Positions 1 to 8,563 of a DNA stretch of 64,000 nt are shown here, in pieces. Position 1 is the first letter of the stretch, and each line of letters opens with the position of its first letter. The stretch is from Geoglobus sp. UBA235. Its GTDB lineage: Archaea > Halobacteriota > Archaeoglobi > Archaeoglobales > Archaeoglobaceae. Position numbers and translations under genes: made by a program. Where the stretch lies: contig DACG01000014.1 in assembly GCA_002494725.1 (NCBI GenBank), positions 17,624-81,623 on the forward strand, given 5' to 3'. The notes under the pieces were generated by a model. The model was not told the DNA's origin. It worked only from the letters and a program-made list of their open reading frames with translations, and searched no databases.

Positions 1-355
1 TTCCGGTACCAACTATCCCACCCCACCCCAGAATTAACTCTTTCTTTGGTGCCCCACCCATTGCCACAATGTCAGGGGTGTGAACGAGATGAACAAAGAA
101 TATCGCCCCTATCCATAAAACAACAGAGAAGATATGAAGGAATCCCAGGGCAAACCACAATCTCTCATCGACTGATGTTTCTGGAGGCCAGGTGTGTGTG
201 AGGCTGAAAGCTTTCCCAACATCATTCAGCTCACCTGTTGCAGGATTGGTGTGGCATGTGCCACAGCTCTGCCCGGTCTCCTCTGCATATTTTGGCAGTG
301 CCGATACAGGCATTATAAGGAGAACCAGTACGAGGAGTGATAGCGATTTGAACAT
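1..355 (-). CDS. Membrane-bound c-type cytochrome, partial (3' end outside window)
   Basis: Reading leftward from an ATG at 355-353 the frame stays open to the window edge (118 codons). Residues 1-20 are a signal peptide (MFKSLSLLVL...VSA). A heme c site CGTCH lies at residues 31-35, followed by a hydrophobic segment at about 66-90 containing His74, His89 and His92, which could ligate further heme or metal. This looks like a monoheme cytochrome domain joined to a membrane domain, possibly of the CopD or cytochrome b type; the end is missing so the family is unresolved. It is divergent from the DUF420 gene, with 75 bases between starts. A respiratory electron-transfer role is inferred from the heme motif. 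Confidence 0.7.
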   Translation of the reverse strand, partial: MFKSLSLLVLVLLIMPVSALPKYAEETGQSCGTCHTNPATGELNDVGKAFSLTHTWPPETSVDERLWFALGFLHIFSVVLWIGAIFFVHLVHTPDIVAMGGAPKKELILGWGGIVGTG

Positions 356-430
356 GCTGTGTCTTGGATTCAATTAAAATTAATACTTTCCCTTCACAAG
401 ATTTTTAAAGAGTTCTGCTGCTTTCAATCC

Positions 431-901
431 ATGGGGTTCCTTGGAACGAGAGCAGGCAACTTCTCAGATGTCAGCCTGATTCTTGAGTTCCTTGTAACAT
501 CCGCATTTTTGCTGGGCTTCTATTTTGCAAGAAAAAGAAACATCTCTGCCCACTACAAAACCATGGTGTCTGCGCTCATACTGGACTCATCATTCATGGT
601 CAGCTACATGGTCAAGTCTCTGGTGGAGGGGAGAACTGAGTTCATTGGGCCGGAATCTGTCAGGATGTACATCTACCTGCCGACAGTCATATTCCACTCA
701 ATAATATCCACAGTGGTGCTTGCAATGGCATTATACATGGTCTATCACGGCTTTAGAAATACCACAAAAACAAACGGAAGAAGAATGACAGGAAACAAGG
801 AAAGGCACCACAAACTTGGAAAAGCTACAATTATTATGTGGATTCTGTCATTTGCCAGCGGACTTGCGATATACTATCTGCTTTACGTGGTTGAGTTTTA
901 A
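431..901 (+). CDS. DUF420-family membrane protein
   Basis: A 156-residue protein with four predicted membrane helices and His-containing loops (AHYKTM, a His in the third helix, HHKLGK near the end). The pattern resembles DUF420/CtaM-like proteins, small membrane proteins often found beside cytochrome oxidase or other cytochrome genes. I chose the ATG at 431 over the upstream in-frame codon at 359, because the first 24 residues of the longer form are not conserved-looking and would overlap the divergent promoter. The neighbouring cytochrome c gene suggests a role in heme or copper handling, but that is inference. Family assignment is from motif memory. Confidence 0.65.
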   Translation: MGFLGTRAGNFSDVSLILEFLVTSAFLLGFYFARKRNISAHYKTMVSALILDSSFMVSYMVKSLVEGRTEFIGPESVRMYIYLPTVIFHSIISTVVLAMALYMVYHGFRNTTKTNGRRMTGNKERHHKLGKATIIMWILSFASGLAIYYLLYVVEF

Positions 902-1397
902 AAATATCAGATGATTCCCCCGCCAAACATAACCACAGAGCATTGTTTTGAGAAAAATATCTGATGTGAGGTCAGGACCAACTGCAGCAAATTCAGGCTG
1001 GATTTTCAATGAGGCGACGCCAACAACTTCAAGATGCTCTTTTTTCTCGATTAAGATAACTGATGCAAGCACGTCCAGTTACTGTCAAAAGTTGGACAGA
1101 TGCTTGGTTCTGTATGGATTCTCTTTTTTGTCAAGCACCTGATGCTGCTATGCATATCCATGAAAATTCAAACCAGTTAAGCAAAACCAGCAACACACCA
1201 TAACAAAACTCCCGAACTCAAGTTCATCCTCCTGCCCACAATACCTGCACCTTGGGATTATCTGAGGAGAAGATTCTGGTTAGCCAGCAGTTGTAACTGT
1301 CAGATTTCAGAGACTGATGAGACAAAAATAGCCGCCATCCAGTTGAATTGTAACGCTTTCGTTAATTTTATAAATGAGAATAAATCATGGCAATCGG
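902..1397. other. Intergenic stretch with coding-like debris
   Basis: No intact gene is visible. On the minus strand between about 1150 and 900 there is a coding-like stretch (a frame starting near 1072 reading MLASVILIEKKEHLEV...) preceded in another frame by VLDKKENPYRTKHL, as if one reading frame had been broken by a stop and a frameshift. No family is recognised. The remainder up to the flavoprotein gene shows nothing clear. Confidence 0.3.
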
Positions 1398-2741
1398 ATG
1401 ATTCCCGATGAAGGACTGAGAGTTGCCATAATTGGAGGCGGGGCAGGTGGAATGGCCGCAGCCTCCAGGATAAAAAAGCTGAGACCTGAGTGGGTGGTTG
1501 ATGTTTTTGAAAAAACCAATTACGTGAGTCACGCTCCATGTGGAATTCCATTTTACCTGTCGGGTATTGTTGAATCGGTTGATGATCTGTGTGCCTATGA
1601 TGTGAACTATTTCAGGGAGAGAAGAGGCATAAACGTTCACATAAACTCTGAGGTTGTTGAGGTCAGAGATGGAGAGCTTGAGGTTGTTGAGAAGGGAGAG
1701 AGAAGGGTTTACGAATGGGACAGACTTGTATTTGCCACAGGTGCAAGGGGAAGGGGACTCGACATAGGATGCCACAGAGTGGATGGTGTTGTGTGTGTTG
1801 GCAGCATCGAGGAGGCACCACTTGTAAGAGAGATGGCGAGGAAGCACAGCAGAGTGGTTGTTGTTGGAAGCGGATACATGGGTGTTGAGATTGCAGATGC
1901 ACTTTCGAGGGAAAAGAGGATAACCGTTATCGAGCAGGGAAGCCATCCTCTGCCAAGCTATGATCAGGAGATTGCTGAGGTGCTGATGAGGTTCATGTCC
2001 CAGAAGGTTGACCTCAGAATCAACGAACAGGTGATTGAGCTCAGGGGGAACGAGAGGGTTGAGAAGGTTGTGACAGACAAAAATGAGTACAGGGCAGATC
2101 TTGTAATAGTTGCTGCTGGAGTAGAACCCAATGTGGAACTTGCAAGGGATTTTGGAGTTAGGCTGGGAAAAACAGGGGCTATAGAGGTTGATGAACATCT
2201 TGAGACGAGCAGGAAGGGAGTTTATGCAGTTGGAGACTGTGCAGAGACAAGGAATGTAATCACGGAAAAGCCGGACTGGATTCCTCTTGCTGCTCCGGCA
2301 AACAAGATGGGGTATGTGGCAGGTTCAAACATTGCAGGAAATGAAATGATCTTCCCCGGAGCTCTGAGATGTCAGCTAACCTCATTCTACGACATGGAAA
2401 TAGGAAAGGCAGGACTGAGTGAGAAGGAGGCTTTGAGAGCGGGGTTCGATGCCGTATCCGTCACAATAACATCCAGGAGCAGGGCAAGCTACATTCCGGG
2501 AGGGGGAAACATTACCGTCAGGATGGTTGCGGATTCTGAGAGCAGAAGGGTTTTGGGTGTTCAGGCAATAGGCTCGGGAGTTGCCAAGAGAATATACGCA
2601 TCATCAGCTCTGCTATACAAAAAAGCCTATGTTGAAGATTTCTTTTTTGCTGATTTCCCATTCTATCCCCCAAAGTCTCCTGTCTGGGACCCCTTAGTTA
2701 TTGCTGCAAGAAACCTCTTCAGAAAAATGGGGATCAGCTGA
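1398..2741 (+). CDS. FAD-dependent pyridine nucleotide-disulfide oxidoreductase (NADH oxidase / CoA-disulfide reductase type)
   Basis: A 447-residue flavoenzyme. The N-terminal FAD site reads GGGAGGMAAASR, a second dinucleotide motif VVVGSGYMGVEIAD binds NAD(P)H, and the late FAD motif ends in YAVGDCAE. The single redox cysteine sits in APCGIPFYLSG, as in NADH oxidases and CoA-disulfide reductases; these use a flavin and one Cys to reduce oxygen, polysulfide or CoA disulfides. The C-terminal dimerisation domain is complete. The ATG at 1398 is preferred to the one at 1374 because the flavin fold starts just after it. Substrate cannot be told from sequence. Its last 8 bases overlap the convergent tfe gene. 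Confidence 0.85.
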   Translation: MIPDEGLRVAIIGGGAGGMAAASRIKKLRPEWVVDVFEKTNYVSHAPCGIPFYLSGIVESVDDLCAYDVNYFRERRGINVHINSEVVEVRDGELEVVEKGERRVYEWDRLVFATGARGRGLDIGCHRVDGVVCVGSIEEAPLVREMARKHSRVVVVGSGYMGVEIADALSREKRITVIEQGSHPLPSYDQEIAEVLMRFMSQKVDLRINEQVIELRGNERVEKVVTDKNEYRADLVIVAAGVEPNVELARDFGVRLGKTGAIEVDEHLETSRKGVYAVGDCAETRNVITEKPDWIPLAAPANKMGYVAGSNIAGNEMIFPGALRCQLTSFYDMEIGKAGLSEKEALRAGFDAVSVTITSRSRASYIPGGGNITVRMVADSESRRVLGVQAIGSGVAKRIYASSALLYKKAYVEDFFFADFPFYPPKSPVWDPLVIAARNLFRKMGIS

Positions 2742-3252
2742 GCATGCTCAGCATCTCATCTATCTTGTCTATTTCCTCTCTAATCTTTCTTATCGCCTCA
2801 GAACTGTCCAGAAACTCAAGCATTCCGCTGCATCTCGGGCAGGAAAATCCGTATTCCATCGCCTCCTCGTATCTGACCTTTATGCATCCGTTGGTGCAGA
2901 TGTAGTAAACGCTTCCATCCTCAAGCTCGAGCTTCGCCTCAAGCTTCTCCTTTGTCTTTTCAAGCTCTCTTTTCAGAACCTCCCTCTCCTTCTCATAGTT
3001 TATCTTCCAGTAGTACTCCATCCATCCTGTCTCATCATCCCTTGTCCTCCTGTAGGCTGCGAGGCCGAGCTCGTACATTGCAAAGAGAACCCTTCGGACA
3101 TCGTTTATCTCAACGCCAAGCTCCTGAGAGAGCTGCTCATCTGTGAACTCCCCTTCAATCCCCAGAGAATAAATGACAACACCAAGCTCCCCTGCAATTC
3201 TCTCAATCAATTCCACAAGAAGTTCGTCAATCTCATTTACCTCTACTTCCAC
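2734..3252 (-). CDS. tfe: Transcription factor E (TFE alpha)
   Basis: A 172-residue protein with an N-terminal winged helix (about 1-90, ending in WMEYYWKINYEK), a helical linker rich in Glu and Lys, and a C-terminal zinc ribbon whose ligands are in CTNGC and CPRC (about residues 118-140). This is the layout of archaeal TFE, homologue of TFIIE-alpha, which joins the RNA polymerase clamp and helps open promoters and stabilise the initiation complex. Length is normal for the family. The gene overlaps the 3' end of the convergent flavoprotein gene. Confidence 0.93.
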   Translation of the reverse strand: MEVEVNEIDELLVELIERIAGELGVVIYSLGIEGEFTDEQLSQELGVEINDVRRVLFAMYELGLAAYRRTRDDETGWMEYYWKINYEKEREVLKRELEKTKEKLEAKLELEDGSVYYICTNGCIKVRYEEAMEYGFSCPRCSGMLEFLDSSEAIRKIREEIDKIDEMLSMLS

Positions 3253-3683
3253 AAGTTCTTATGTTGATTTTAACCTTCTTTAATTTTGCGGTGATGAACC
3301 AGTTACCTGCACGGGAATCACCATGCCAAACTGACAGAGAGTAAAGGATGACGATGAAGTCTGTAAACCAGACAGACACTTCACCAGAATTGGCCCTAAC
3401 CTGTCCGGATGGAGTTTAGCGTCAGCAACAATATCAGAGAATTCATCACTCGCTATACTGAGAGTTGTTTTTCAGGGCCATAGCCGGAAGACAGTCTTCA
3501 TAATCCGAATGCTCGGGCAACCCATCTCTTCCAATTTTTTCTCCCAGTATCTTCCGGATCCTTCACACCGTCGTTATTATTACAGGCACCCACTCACTCC
3601 TCAAGGTTTTGCCATATCACCAATTTTTTGAGAATCATATCTGATCCACGGGAAAATCGCAGGGACGCCAAAAATAGAGAGAT
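3253..3683. other. Intergenic stretch, no intact gene
   Basis: About 430 bases between tfe and serS, both leftward. The minus strand holds short open runs in different frames (for example KILGEKIGRDGLPEHSDYED near 3540-3480 and SDEFSDIVADAKLHPDRLG near 3440-3390) that could be the debris of one gene, but no family is recognisable and no RNA gene is evident. The part nearest tfe must hold its promoter. Confidence 0.3.
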
Positions 3684-5039
3684 TTACTTCTTCGGCTCTA
3701 TGAACTCCTCTGGAGCACTCTCTATCGGCTCAAGGTATTTTCTTAGCGCTTTTGGAATCTCAACCCTTCCATCCTCAAGCTGGAAGTTCTCGATTATCGC
3801 AGTTATGGCTCTCGTCGTTGCGATTGCTGTAGAGTTTAAAGTGTGGACGAAGCCCTTCGACGGCATTCCGCGCTTTTCGGCATACCTTATGTTCAGCCTG
3901 TAGCTCTGCCAGTCGGTGCAGTTAGAGCATGAGACCATCTCCCTGTATTTGCCCTGAGCTGGCATCCAGGCCTCGAGATCGTACTTCTTCGCCGCAACTA
4001 TGCCCAGATCGCCCGTGCAGATGTTCACTATCCTGTAGGGAATCCCCAGACTCTGCCATATTTCCTCCACGTTGGCTATAAGCTTCTCATGCCACTCCCA
4101 GCTCTCCTCCGGCAGACAGTAAATGAACTGCTCCACCTTGTGGAACTGATGGACTCGAAAGATTCCCTTTGTGTCCTTGCCATGAGCTCCAGCCTCTTTT
4201 CTGAAGCACGGCGAAACTCCTGCATAGAGTAAAGGCAGCTCATCCTCGCCAAGAGTTTCGTTCATGTGCATTCCCGCTATTGGATGTTCAGAGGTTGCGA
4301 TTAAGTACAGATCCTCGTCCTCGATCTTGTAAAGAACCTCCTCAAAGTCGCTGAAGGCCGTAACTCCTGAGTAAGCCTTTGAGTTCATCATGTAGGGTGG
4401 GTTGACTATCGTGAAGCCTCTGGCTTTCAGATAATCCAAAGCAAACATCATCAGGGCAAAGTCCAGCCACACGAGGTCATCGAGCAGGTAAAAAAATCGA
4501 GAACCGGCAACCTTTGCCGCTCTTTCAACATCAGCCCACCCGAATTTCTCAACCGCATCCGCATGGCCAATCACGGGCCTGTCAATAACCTCATACTCTA
4601 CCTTTCCAATGCTCTGCTCGAGGAAAATATCAAGGTGTTCCCTGTAAACCCTCGCCTTCCCCCAGAACTTCACCGGCACGTTCTCGCTGTCGTCCCTGCC
4701 GACAGGCACACTCTCGTGGATTATGTTGGGAATGGAAAGCAGGACCGAGTTGAGCTCCTCTTCAAGCTTTTTCAACTCCTCCTCACCCTTCTTCACAGTC
4801 TCAGAAATCTCCCTGGCCTTCTCGATCAGCCTCCCCTTCTCCTCTCCCTGAGCCTTCTTGACCATTGCGGAAAGCTGGTTCCTCTCTCTCCTGAGCTGGT
4901 TCAGCTTGAAAAGCTCTTCTCTCCATTTTTTATCTAACTCGATCGCCTTTTCGACAATTTCAACGCTCTCTCCCCTTCTTTTCTGTGATTCAATCAGAAT
5001 TTCAGGGTTCTCCCTCAATGCCTTGAGTATGCTCCACAT
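3684..5039 (-). CDS. serS: Seryl-tRNA synthetase (common class II type)
   Basis: A 451-residue enzyme that charges tRNA-Ser. The N-terminal 110 residues form the long antiparallel coiled-coil arm (ELFKLNQLRRERNQL... then KKGEEELKKLEEEL). The class II core carries motif 2 (PCFRKEAGAHGKDTKGIFRVHQF) and motif 3 (LNSTAIATTRAI). It is the common bacterial/eukaryotic type, not the methanogen-specific rare form. The gene starts 2 bases after the stop of the upstream lipoprotein gene, so the two are cotranscribed. Confidence 0.95.
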   Translation of the reverse strand: MWSILKALRENPEILIESQKRRGESVEIVEKAIELDKKWREELFKLNQLRRERNQLSAMVKKAQGEEKGRLIEKAREISETVKKGEEELKKLEEELNSVLLSIPNIIHESVPVGRDDSENVPVKFWGKARVYREHLDIFLEQSIGKVEYEVIDRPVIGHADAVEKFGWADVERAAKVAGSRFFYLLDDLVWLDFALMMFALDYLKARGFTIVNPPYMMNSKAYSGVTAFSDFEEVLYKIEDEDLYLIATSEHPIAGMHMNETLGEDELPLLYAGVSPCFRKEAGAHGKDTKGIFRVHQFHKVEQFIYCLPEESWEWHEKLIANVEEIWQSLGIPYRIVNICTGDLGIVAAKKYDLEAWMPAQGKYREMVSCSNCTDWQSYRLNIRYAEKRGMPSKGFVHTLNSTAIATTRAITAIIENFQLEDGRVEIPKALRKYLEPIESAPEEFIEPKK

Positions 5040-5041
5040 AA

Positions 5042-6094
5042 CTATACCTCCAGAAAGCGTGATGTTATGATCACATAATTTCCATCAGGCTCTATCTTTA
5101 TTTTTTGCGGGAGATATTTTTCCCTTATCACATAACCCTCCCCATCCTTCTCTCCGAGCCTGCTCATCATGTTGCTCACGGCATAGTAAAACTCAACCGC
5201 ATCTTTCTGACTGTCAAATGATATCTTCCACACCCAGCCTGTCTCGTTCAGAATGTAAGCATCCCCATTCCAGCCCTCTGCAGCAACCCATGCAATCGAA
5301 TCATAAACATGTGCTCCCAAGAAGAAAAGAATGAAGAGCTCACCAAGTCTGTTCTGCCCATCCCCCAGAAATATCTCCTCAAAGCCCTCATTTTCAAAGT
5401 ACCTCTCGGGATGCATCACCTGCTCCATTGACTCAGGAGGGTTCTCTATCATGGTTATCGTATCTCCAGTCCTGTTGAACACCTCAATTGCCAGATTGTA
5501 GCCAAAGAGATATGGAGCATAGCCAAGCAGGAAGTATGCGTTGTCCTCTTCCAGTTCACTTAAACTTTCCCTCCCGTACTCATCCCCAGCAATTACCCTG
5601 GATATCAGCTTTGCATCTCCCTCAATTGCCGATGCCTTTGCCTTTTCACCATCAAATGTGCCATCTGAGGAGATTGAATATTTTTCCTGAAACAGATGCT
5701 CCAGCTCATGATATATAGTTCTCTTGAAGGTTTTCTCATCAAAATTCTCCCTTACCACATATATCTTACCTTCCCATGTGAACGCAACAAAGCTGCCGAG
5801 GTCGTGTTCTTTGGCCTTTTTAAAGCTGTAATTGGCTGGTAAAAGAAACATTGCCTTGTAAAAAATCTCCTCCTTCTGCTCATAACTCCCCCACTGCTGG
5901 ATAACCCACTCCCTGTCAACTATTTCAAGTTCAGGATTCAGATCAGAGCTTCTGAACTCATTGAATCTCTCAACTGCCTCCTCGTAGCTCTTCTTTATGT
6001 TCCGATCAACAGAGTATTTTCCACCGAGAATGCAGGATGAAAGTGAAATCGAGATCAGCAGGGCCAGTGTGAGAATGAGTTTCCCCAAACCCAT
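5042..6094 (-). CDS. Putative lipoprotein zinc metalloprotease-like protein
   Basis: From the ATG at 6094 the protein has a lipoprotein signal peptide (MGLGKLILTLALLISISLSSC, lipid-modified Cys21). At residues 129-133 there is HELEH in a helix (TIYHELEHLFQEKY), followed at 156-160 by AIEGD; HExxH plus a downstream Glu is the zinc-site arrangement of gluzincin peptidases. The remaining sequence is not recognised. It is predicted to sit on the outer face of the membrane. An in-frame start at 6148 would bury the signal peptide and was rejected. It lies in the operon with serS and the phosphoesterase gene. The peptidase role is inferred from the motif only. Confidence 0.6.
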   Translation of the reverse strand: MGLGKLILTLALLISISLSSCILGGKYSVDRNIKKSYEEAVERFNEFRSSDLNPELEIVDREWVIQQWGSYEQKEEIFYKAMFLLPANYSFKKAKEHDLGSFVAFTWEGKIYVVRENFDEKTFKRTIYHELEHLFQEKYSISSDGTFDGEKAKASAIEGDAKLISRVIAGDEYGRESLSELEEDNAYFLLGYAPYLFGYNLAIEVFNRTGDTITMIENPPESMEQVMHPERYFENEGFEEIFLGDGQNRLGELFILFFLGAHVYDSIAWVAAEGWNGDAYILNETGWVWKISFDSQKDAVEFYYAVSNMMSRLGEKDGEGYVIREKYLPQKIKIEPDGNYVIITSRFLEV

Positions 6095-6152
6095 ATCCGG
6101 CCTTTTCCTGTCAACATAAAGTCTTATCTGTTTTGACATTCCACTCAATATC

Positions 6153-6617
6153 TCAAAATTCCACTATTGACACATCTCCATCTTCAAAGATTGCAAACGT
6201 TCTTTTTCCGGTCAGGTATCCTGAACTCTCACCGGGATTTATCAGAAGTGAGCTGTTCTCCTTCCTGACCTCAGCCCTGTGAGTGTGGCCTGTCACCACA
6301 ACATCATGCTCTTTCACCAGAATCTCAAGAATCTCAGGGGAGGTTCCGTGATACACTGCAATCCCCTCAACAGCAACAACCTCTCCAGCAATCCAGCTGT
6401 TGCTCAGTGCTATTTCAAGAAGCTTCTGCCTGTCTCCATCATTGTTTCCAAATGCTATGTAAAGTCTTTCAATCCCAGCAAACTCTCTTAGAGCAAATGG
6501 AGAGATGACATCACCAGCATGAATGTAAAAATCTGCCTTCTCTTTCCTGATTTCATCCAGAAGATCTCTTATAGCTCCCACATTGTCATGGGTGTCTGAA
6601 AATGCAACAAACCTCAT
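6153..6617 (-). CDS. YfcE/MJ0936-family metallophosphoesterase
   Basis: A 154-residue calcineurin-like phosphoesterase. All the metal-binding motifs are visible: FSDTHDN at the start, HAGDVIS, GNNDGDR and GHTHRAEV, with the terminal NPGES motif. Members of this compact family are cytosolic Mn/Ni-dependent phosphodiesterases with activity on model substrates; the biological substrate is unknown. It precedes the lipoprotein and serS genes in the same direction. Confidence 0.88.
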   Translation of the reverse strand: MRFVAFSDTHDNVGAIRDLLDEIRKEKADFYIHAGDVISPFALREFAGIERLYIAFGNNDGDRQKLLEIALSNSWIAGEVVAVEGIAVYHGTSPEILEILVKEHDVVVTGHTHRAEVRKENSSLLINPGESSGYLTGKRTFAIFEDGDVSIVEF

Positions 6618-6648
6618 GAGGATTCATGAGTTAACTAAGGATAAAAAA

Positions 6649-7290
6649 CTATCCAATTCTTTCAAGCAGACATACTGTTTTGTAGGTTGCATAGAGACTT
6701 GTTTTAGGGTATTTCCCGAATCCTGCAAATCTGACATTTCTTTTTTTGAAAACACCAACAGCTTCATCGCTGAAATCTCCATGGGGAAACGCTCCAATGC
6801 AAACGGTCAGATCGCTGTCCATGCTCCTCACGAGATTTTCCTCGCTGAAACCCTCTTTAAGAACAACGGTGTTCTCTGTCAGAATACTGGAAAGAGGAAT
6901 GTCTCTGATCTCAATAAGGGTTTTCCCGTTTGCCTCAATTTTTCCCCTATCAAAAAGGTCCTCCATAAGACCCACAAATCTGATGTAATTTCTGGGGAGT
7001 CTCGTTTCCCTGTTCACCCATATCACCACCCCATTAACCGTGTGAACAAAAATTTCCACATCCTTAAGATTTGAGTCAAGAACTGCAAGAAGGCACTGAT
7101 GAATTATGTCAGGCCTGCCTCTTTTCTCCCTTTTTTCCAGATTTGCCATTGCCCTGTGATGAATAGAGTCATCAAGAAGTAACTTTTCAGGCCTTTTCCC
7201 CCTTCTCCTTGCACTCCTCACCACATCAGGATGATTCTGAATCTCTTCCGGAATTGTCTCAAGACTTGATTCAACAAAAACAAATCTCAT
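6649..7290 (-). CDS. nep1: rRNA pseudouridine N1-methyltransferase Nep1 (Emg1)
   Basis: A 213-residue SPOUT-class methyltransferase that methylates a pseudouridine in helix 35 of 16S rRNA using S-adenosylmethionine. Family signatures are HHRAM near residue 45, RGRPDIIHQCLLAVLDS, the loop GLMEDLF, and the C-terminal knot IGAFPHGDFS with SLYATYKTVCLLERI at the end. The ATG at 7290 is the family-like start; an upstream in-frame codon at 7302 adds only four residues. Confidence 0.93.
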   Translation of the reverse strand: MRFVFVESSLETIPEEIQNHPDVVRSARRRGKRPEKLLLDDSIHHRAMANLEKREKRGRPDIIHQCLLAVLDSNLKDVEIFVHTVNGVVIWVNRETRLPRNYIRFVGLMEDLFDRGKIEANGKTLIEIRDIPLSSILTENTVVLKEGFSEENLVRSMDSDLTVCIGAFPHGDFSDEAVGVFKKRNVRFAGFGKYPKTSLYATYKTVCLLERIG

Positions 7291-7318
7291 GGAAATAAAC
7301 AAGCAGAGGGTTTAAAAT

Positions 7319-7549
7319 CTATTGCCTTTCCGCGACAATTCTGACACATCCGGTCGGGCATATCATCTCGCATTTCCTGCATCCCACGCACCTCTCCTGA
7401 TTGGCAGGAAATGGAACAAGTCTTGAGAACTTCCTCCCAAAAAACTCAAATTCCACCCTTTTCCATTCCCATACTCCCCTATCACAGACATCCACACATT
7501 CGCCAGCTCCACCGCACCTCTCGGCTTCAAATTCAACCCTGAATGGCAT
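7319..7549 (-). CDS. Two-cluster ferredoxin with one altered cluster motif
   Basis: A 76-residue ferredoxin-like protein starting MPFRVEFEAERC. The C-terminal site CVGCRKCEMICP is a standard 4Fe-4S motif. The first site reads CGGAGECVDVCD: the second expected Cys is Ala, leaving three of the four Cys of the motif. Such variants occur in other archaeal ferredoxins and may hold a 3Fe-4S cluster or use a distal ligand. It is divergent from the AIR-synthase-like gene with 45 bases between the starts. Partner enzyme unknown. Confidence 0.75.
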   Translation of the reverse strand: MPFRVEFEAERCGGAGECVDVCDRGVWEWKRVEFEFFGRKFSRLVPFPANQERCVGCRKCEMICPTGCVRIVAERQ

Positions 7550-7594
7550 GGAGCAAGGAAAAAAATAAGTGAATAAAAACAAGAGCGTGTATTG

Positions 7595-8563
7595 ATGCCC
7601 GATAACAACCCCAGCCTTTCAGAGATAGTTGAGTCCCTGAAAGATTATCAGGGAATTCTCAGGAAAAAACACTCCGGACTTTTCAGAGATCTTGTTGGGG
7701 AGTTTTTTGGAGAGGATGCCGGGTTCATGAGCCTTGGAGATTACGAGATCGTTCTCACATCAGATGGAATATGGGAGAGAGTTATTGAGGCTGACTTGGA
7801 GTGGGCAGGGTTTGTTTCAGTTCTGGTGAATGTTCACGACATATACGCGATGGGTGCAAGACCGCTAATGGCGGTGAACGTGATTTCAGCAAAAAACCAC
7901 CAGTCACTGAGAAAAATAGTCTCCGGAATGAAAAGAGCACTGAAACTGTTTGATGTGAAGATGGTCAAGGGTCACTTCCACCCAGACAGCAGTTACAATT
8001 CTGTGGATGTTGCCATGGCTGGTGTCGGAAAGAAGGGCAGGATTCTGAGATCAAATACCGCAAGAAGCGGGGATGATATAGTAATTGCCATTGATACAGA
8101 TGGAAGGTTTCATGACAAGCTGCCATTTAACTTCGACTCAACCTCAAAGCCAAAGGAGAAATTCATCCGACAGTTTGAATCAATGGTACATCTGGCAGAG
8201 AAGGGAATTGTTAATTCTGGAAAGGATCTGAGCAACGCCGGAATTCTCGGAACTGCTGCAATGCTCCTTGAGGTAAGCAATGCGGGTGGAGTTGTTGATC
8301 TGGAAAAGATACCAGTTCCTGAAGGGGCGGATCTGCTTCAGTGGCTTAAAAGCTACCCTGCATGCGGTTTTGTTTGCACAGCAGAAAATGGAGAAGAGGC
8401 AGTAAGGGTTTTTGAGAAACACGGACTCTCTGCCAGAGTTGTTGGAAATGTAAATGAGTCAAAGGTATTCAGGCTGAAATTCAAAAATGAAGATGCAGTA
8501 TTTTTCGATTTCAGGTCAGAAAGCATTCTGGGGATTCTAAAGGAGGGAGGCAATCAGAAGTGA
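7595..8563 (+). CDS. AIR synthase-related protein, methanogenesis marker 2 type
   Basis: A 322-residue member of the PurM/SelD/ThiL/HypE ATP-binding superfamily. It shows the N-terminal acidic metal/ATP region (FFGEDAGFMSL, TSDGIWE) and the helix NVHDIYAMGARPLMAVN typical of this fold. The overall pattern fits the protein called methanogenesis marker 2, found in methanogens and also in Archaeoglobales; its reaction is not known to me. The ATG at 7595 directly follows an in-frame TTG and is taken as the start. It converges on the prepilin peptidase gene, overlapping it by 27 bases. Confidence 0.75.
   Translation: MPDNNPSLSEIVESLKDYQGILRKKHSGLFRDLVGEFFGEDAGFMSLGDYEIVLTSDGIWERVIEADLEWAGFVSVLVNVHDIYAMGARPLMAVNVISAKNHQSLRKIVSGMKRALKLFDVKMVKGHFHPDSSYNSVDVAMAGVGKKGRILRSNTARSGDDIVIAIDTDGRFHDKLPFNFDSTSKPKEKFIRQFESMVHLAEKGIVNSGKDLSNAGILGTAAMLLEVSNAGGVVDLEKIPVPEGADLLQWLKSYPACGFVCTAENGEEAVRVFEKHGLSARVVGNVNESKVFRLKFKNEDAVFFDFRSESILGILKEGGNQK

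Noticed and set aside
1368..2198. 276-codon minus-strand frame opposite the flavoprotein gene
   Set aside because: It is the antisense shadow of a clear flavoenzyme; its translation has no domain and skewed composition.
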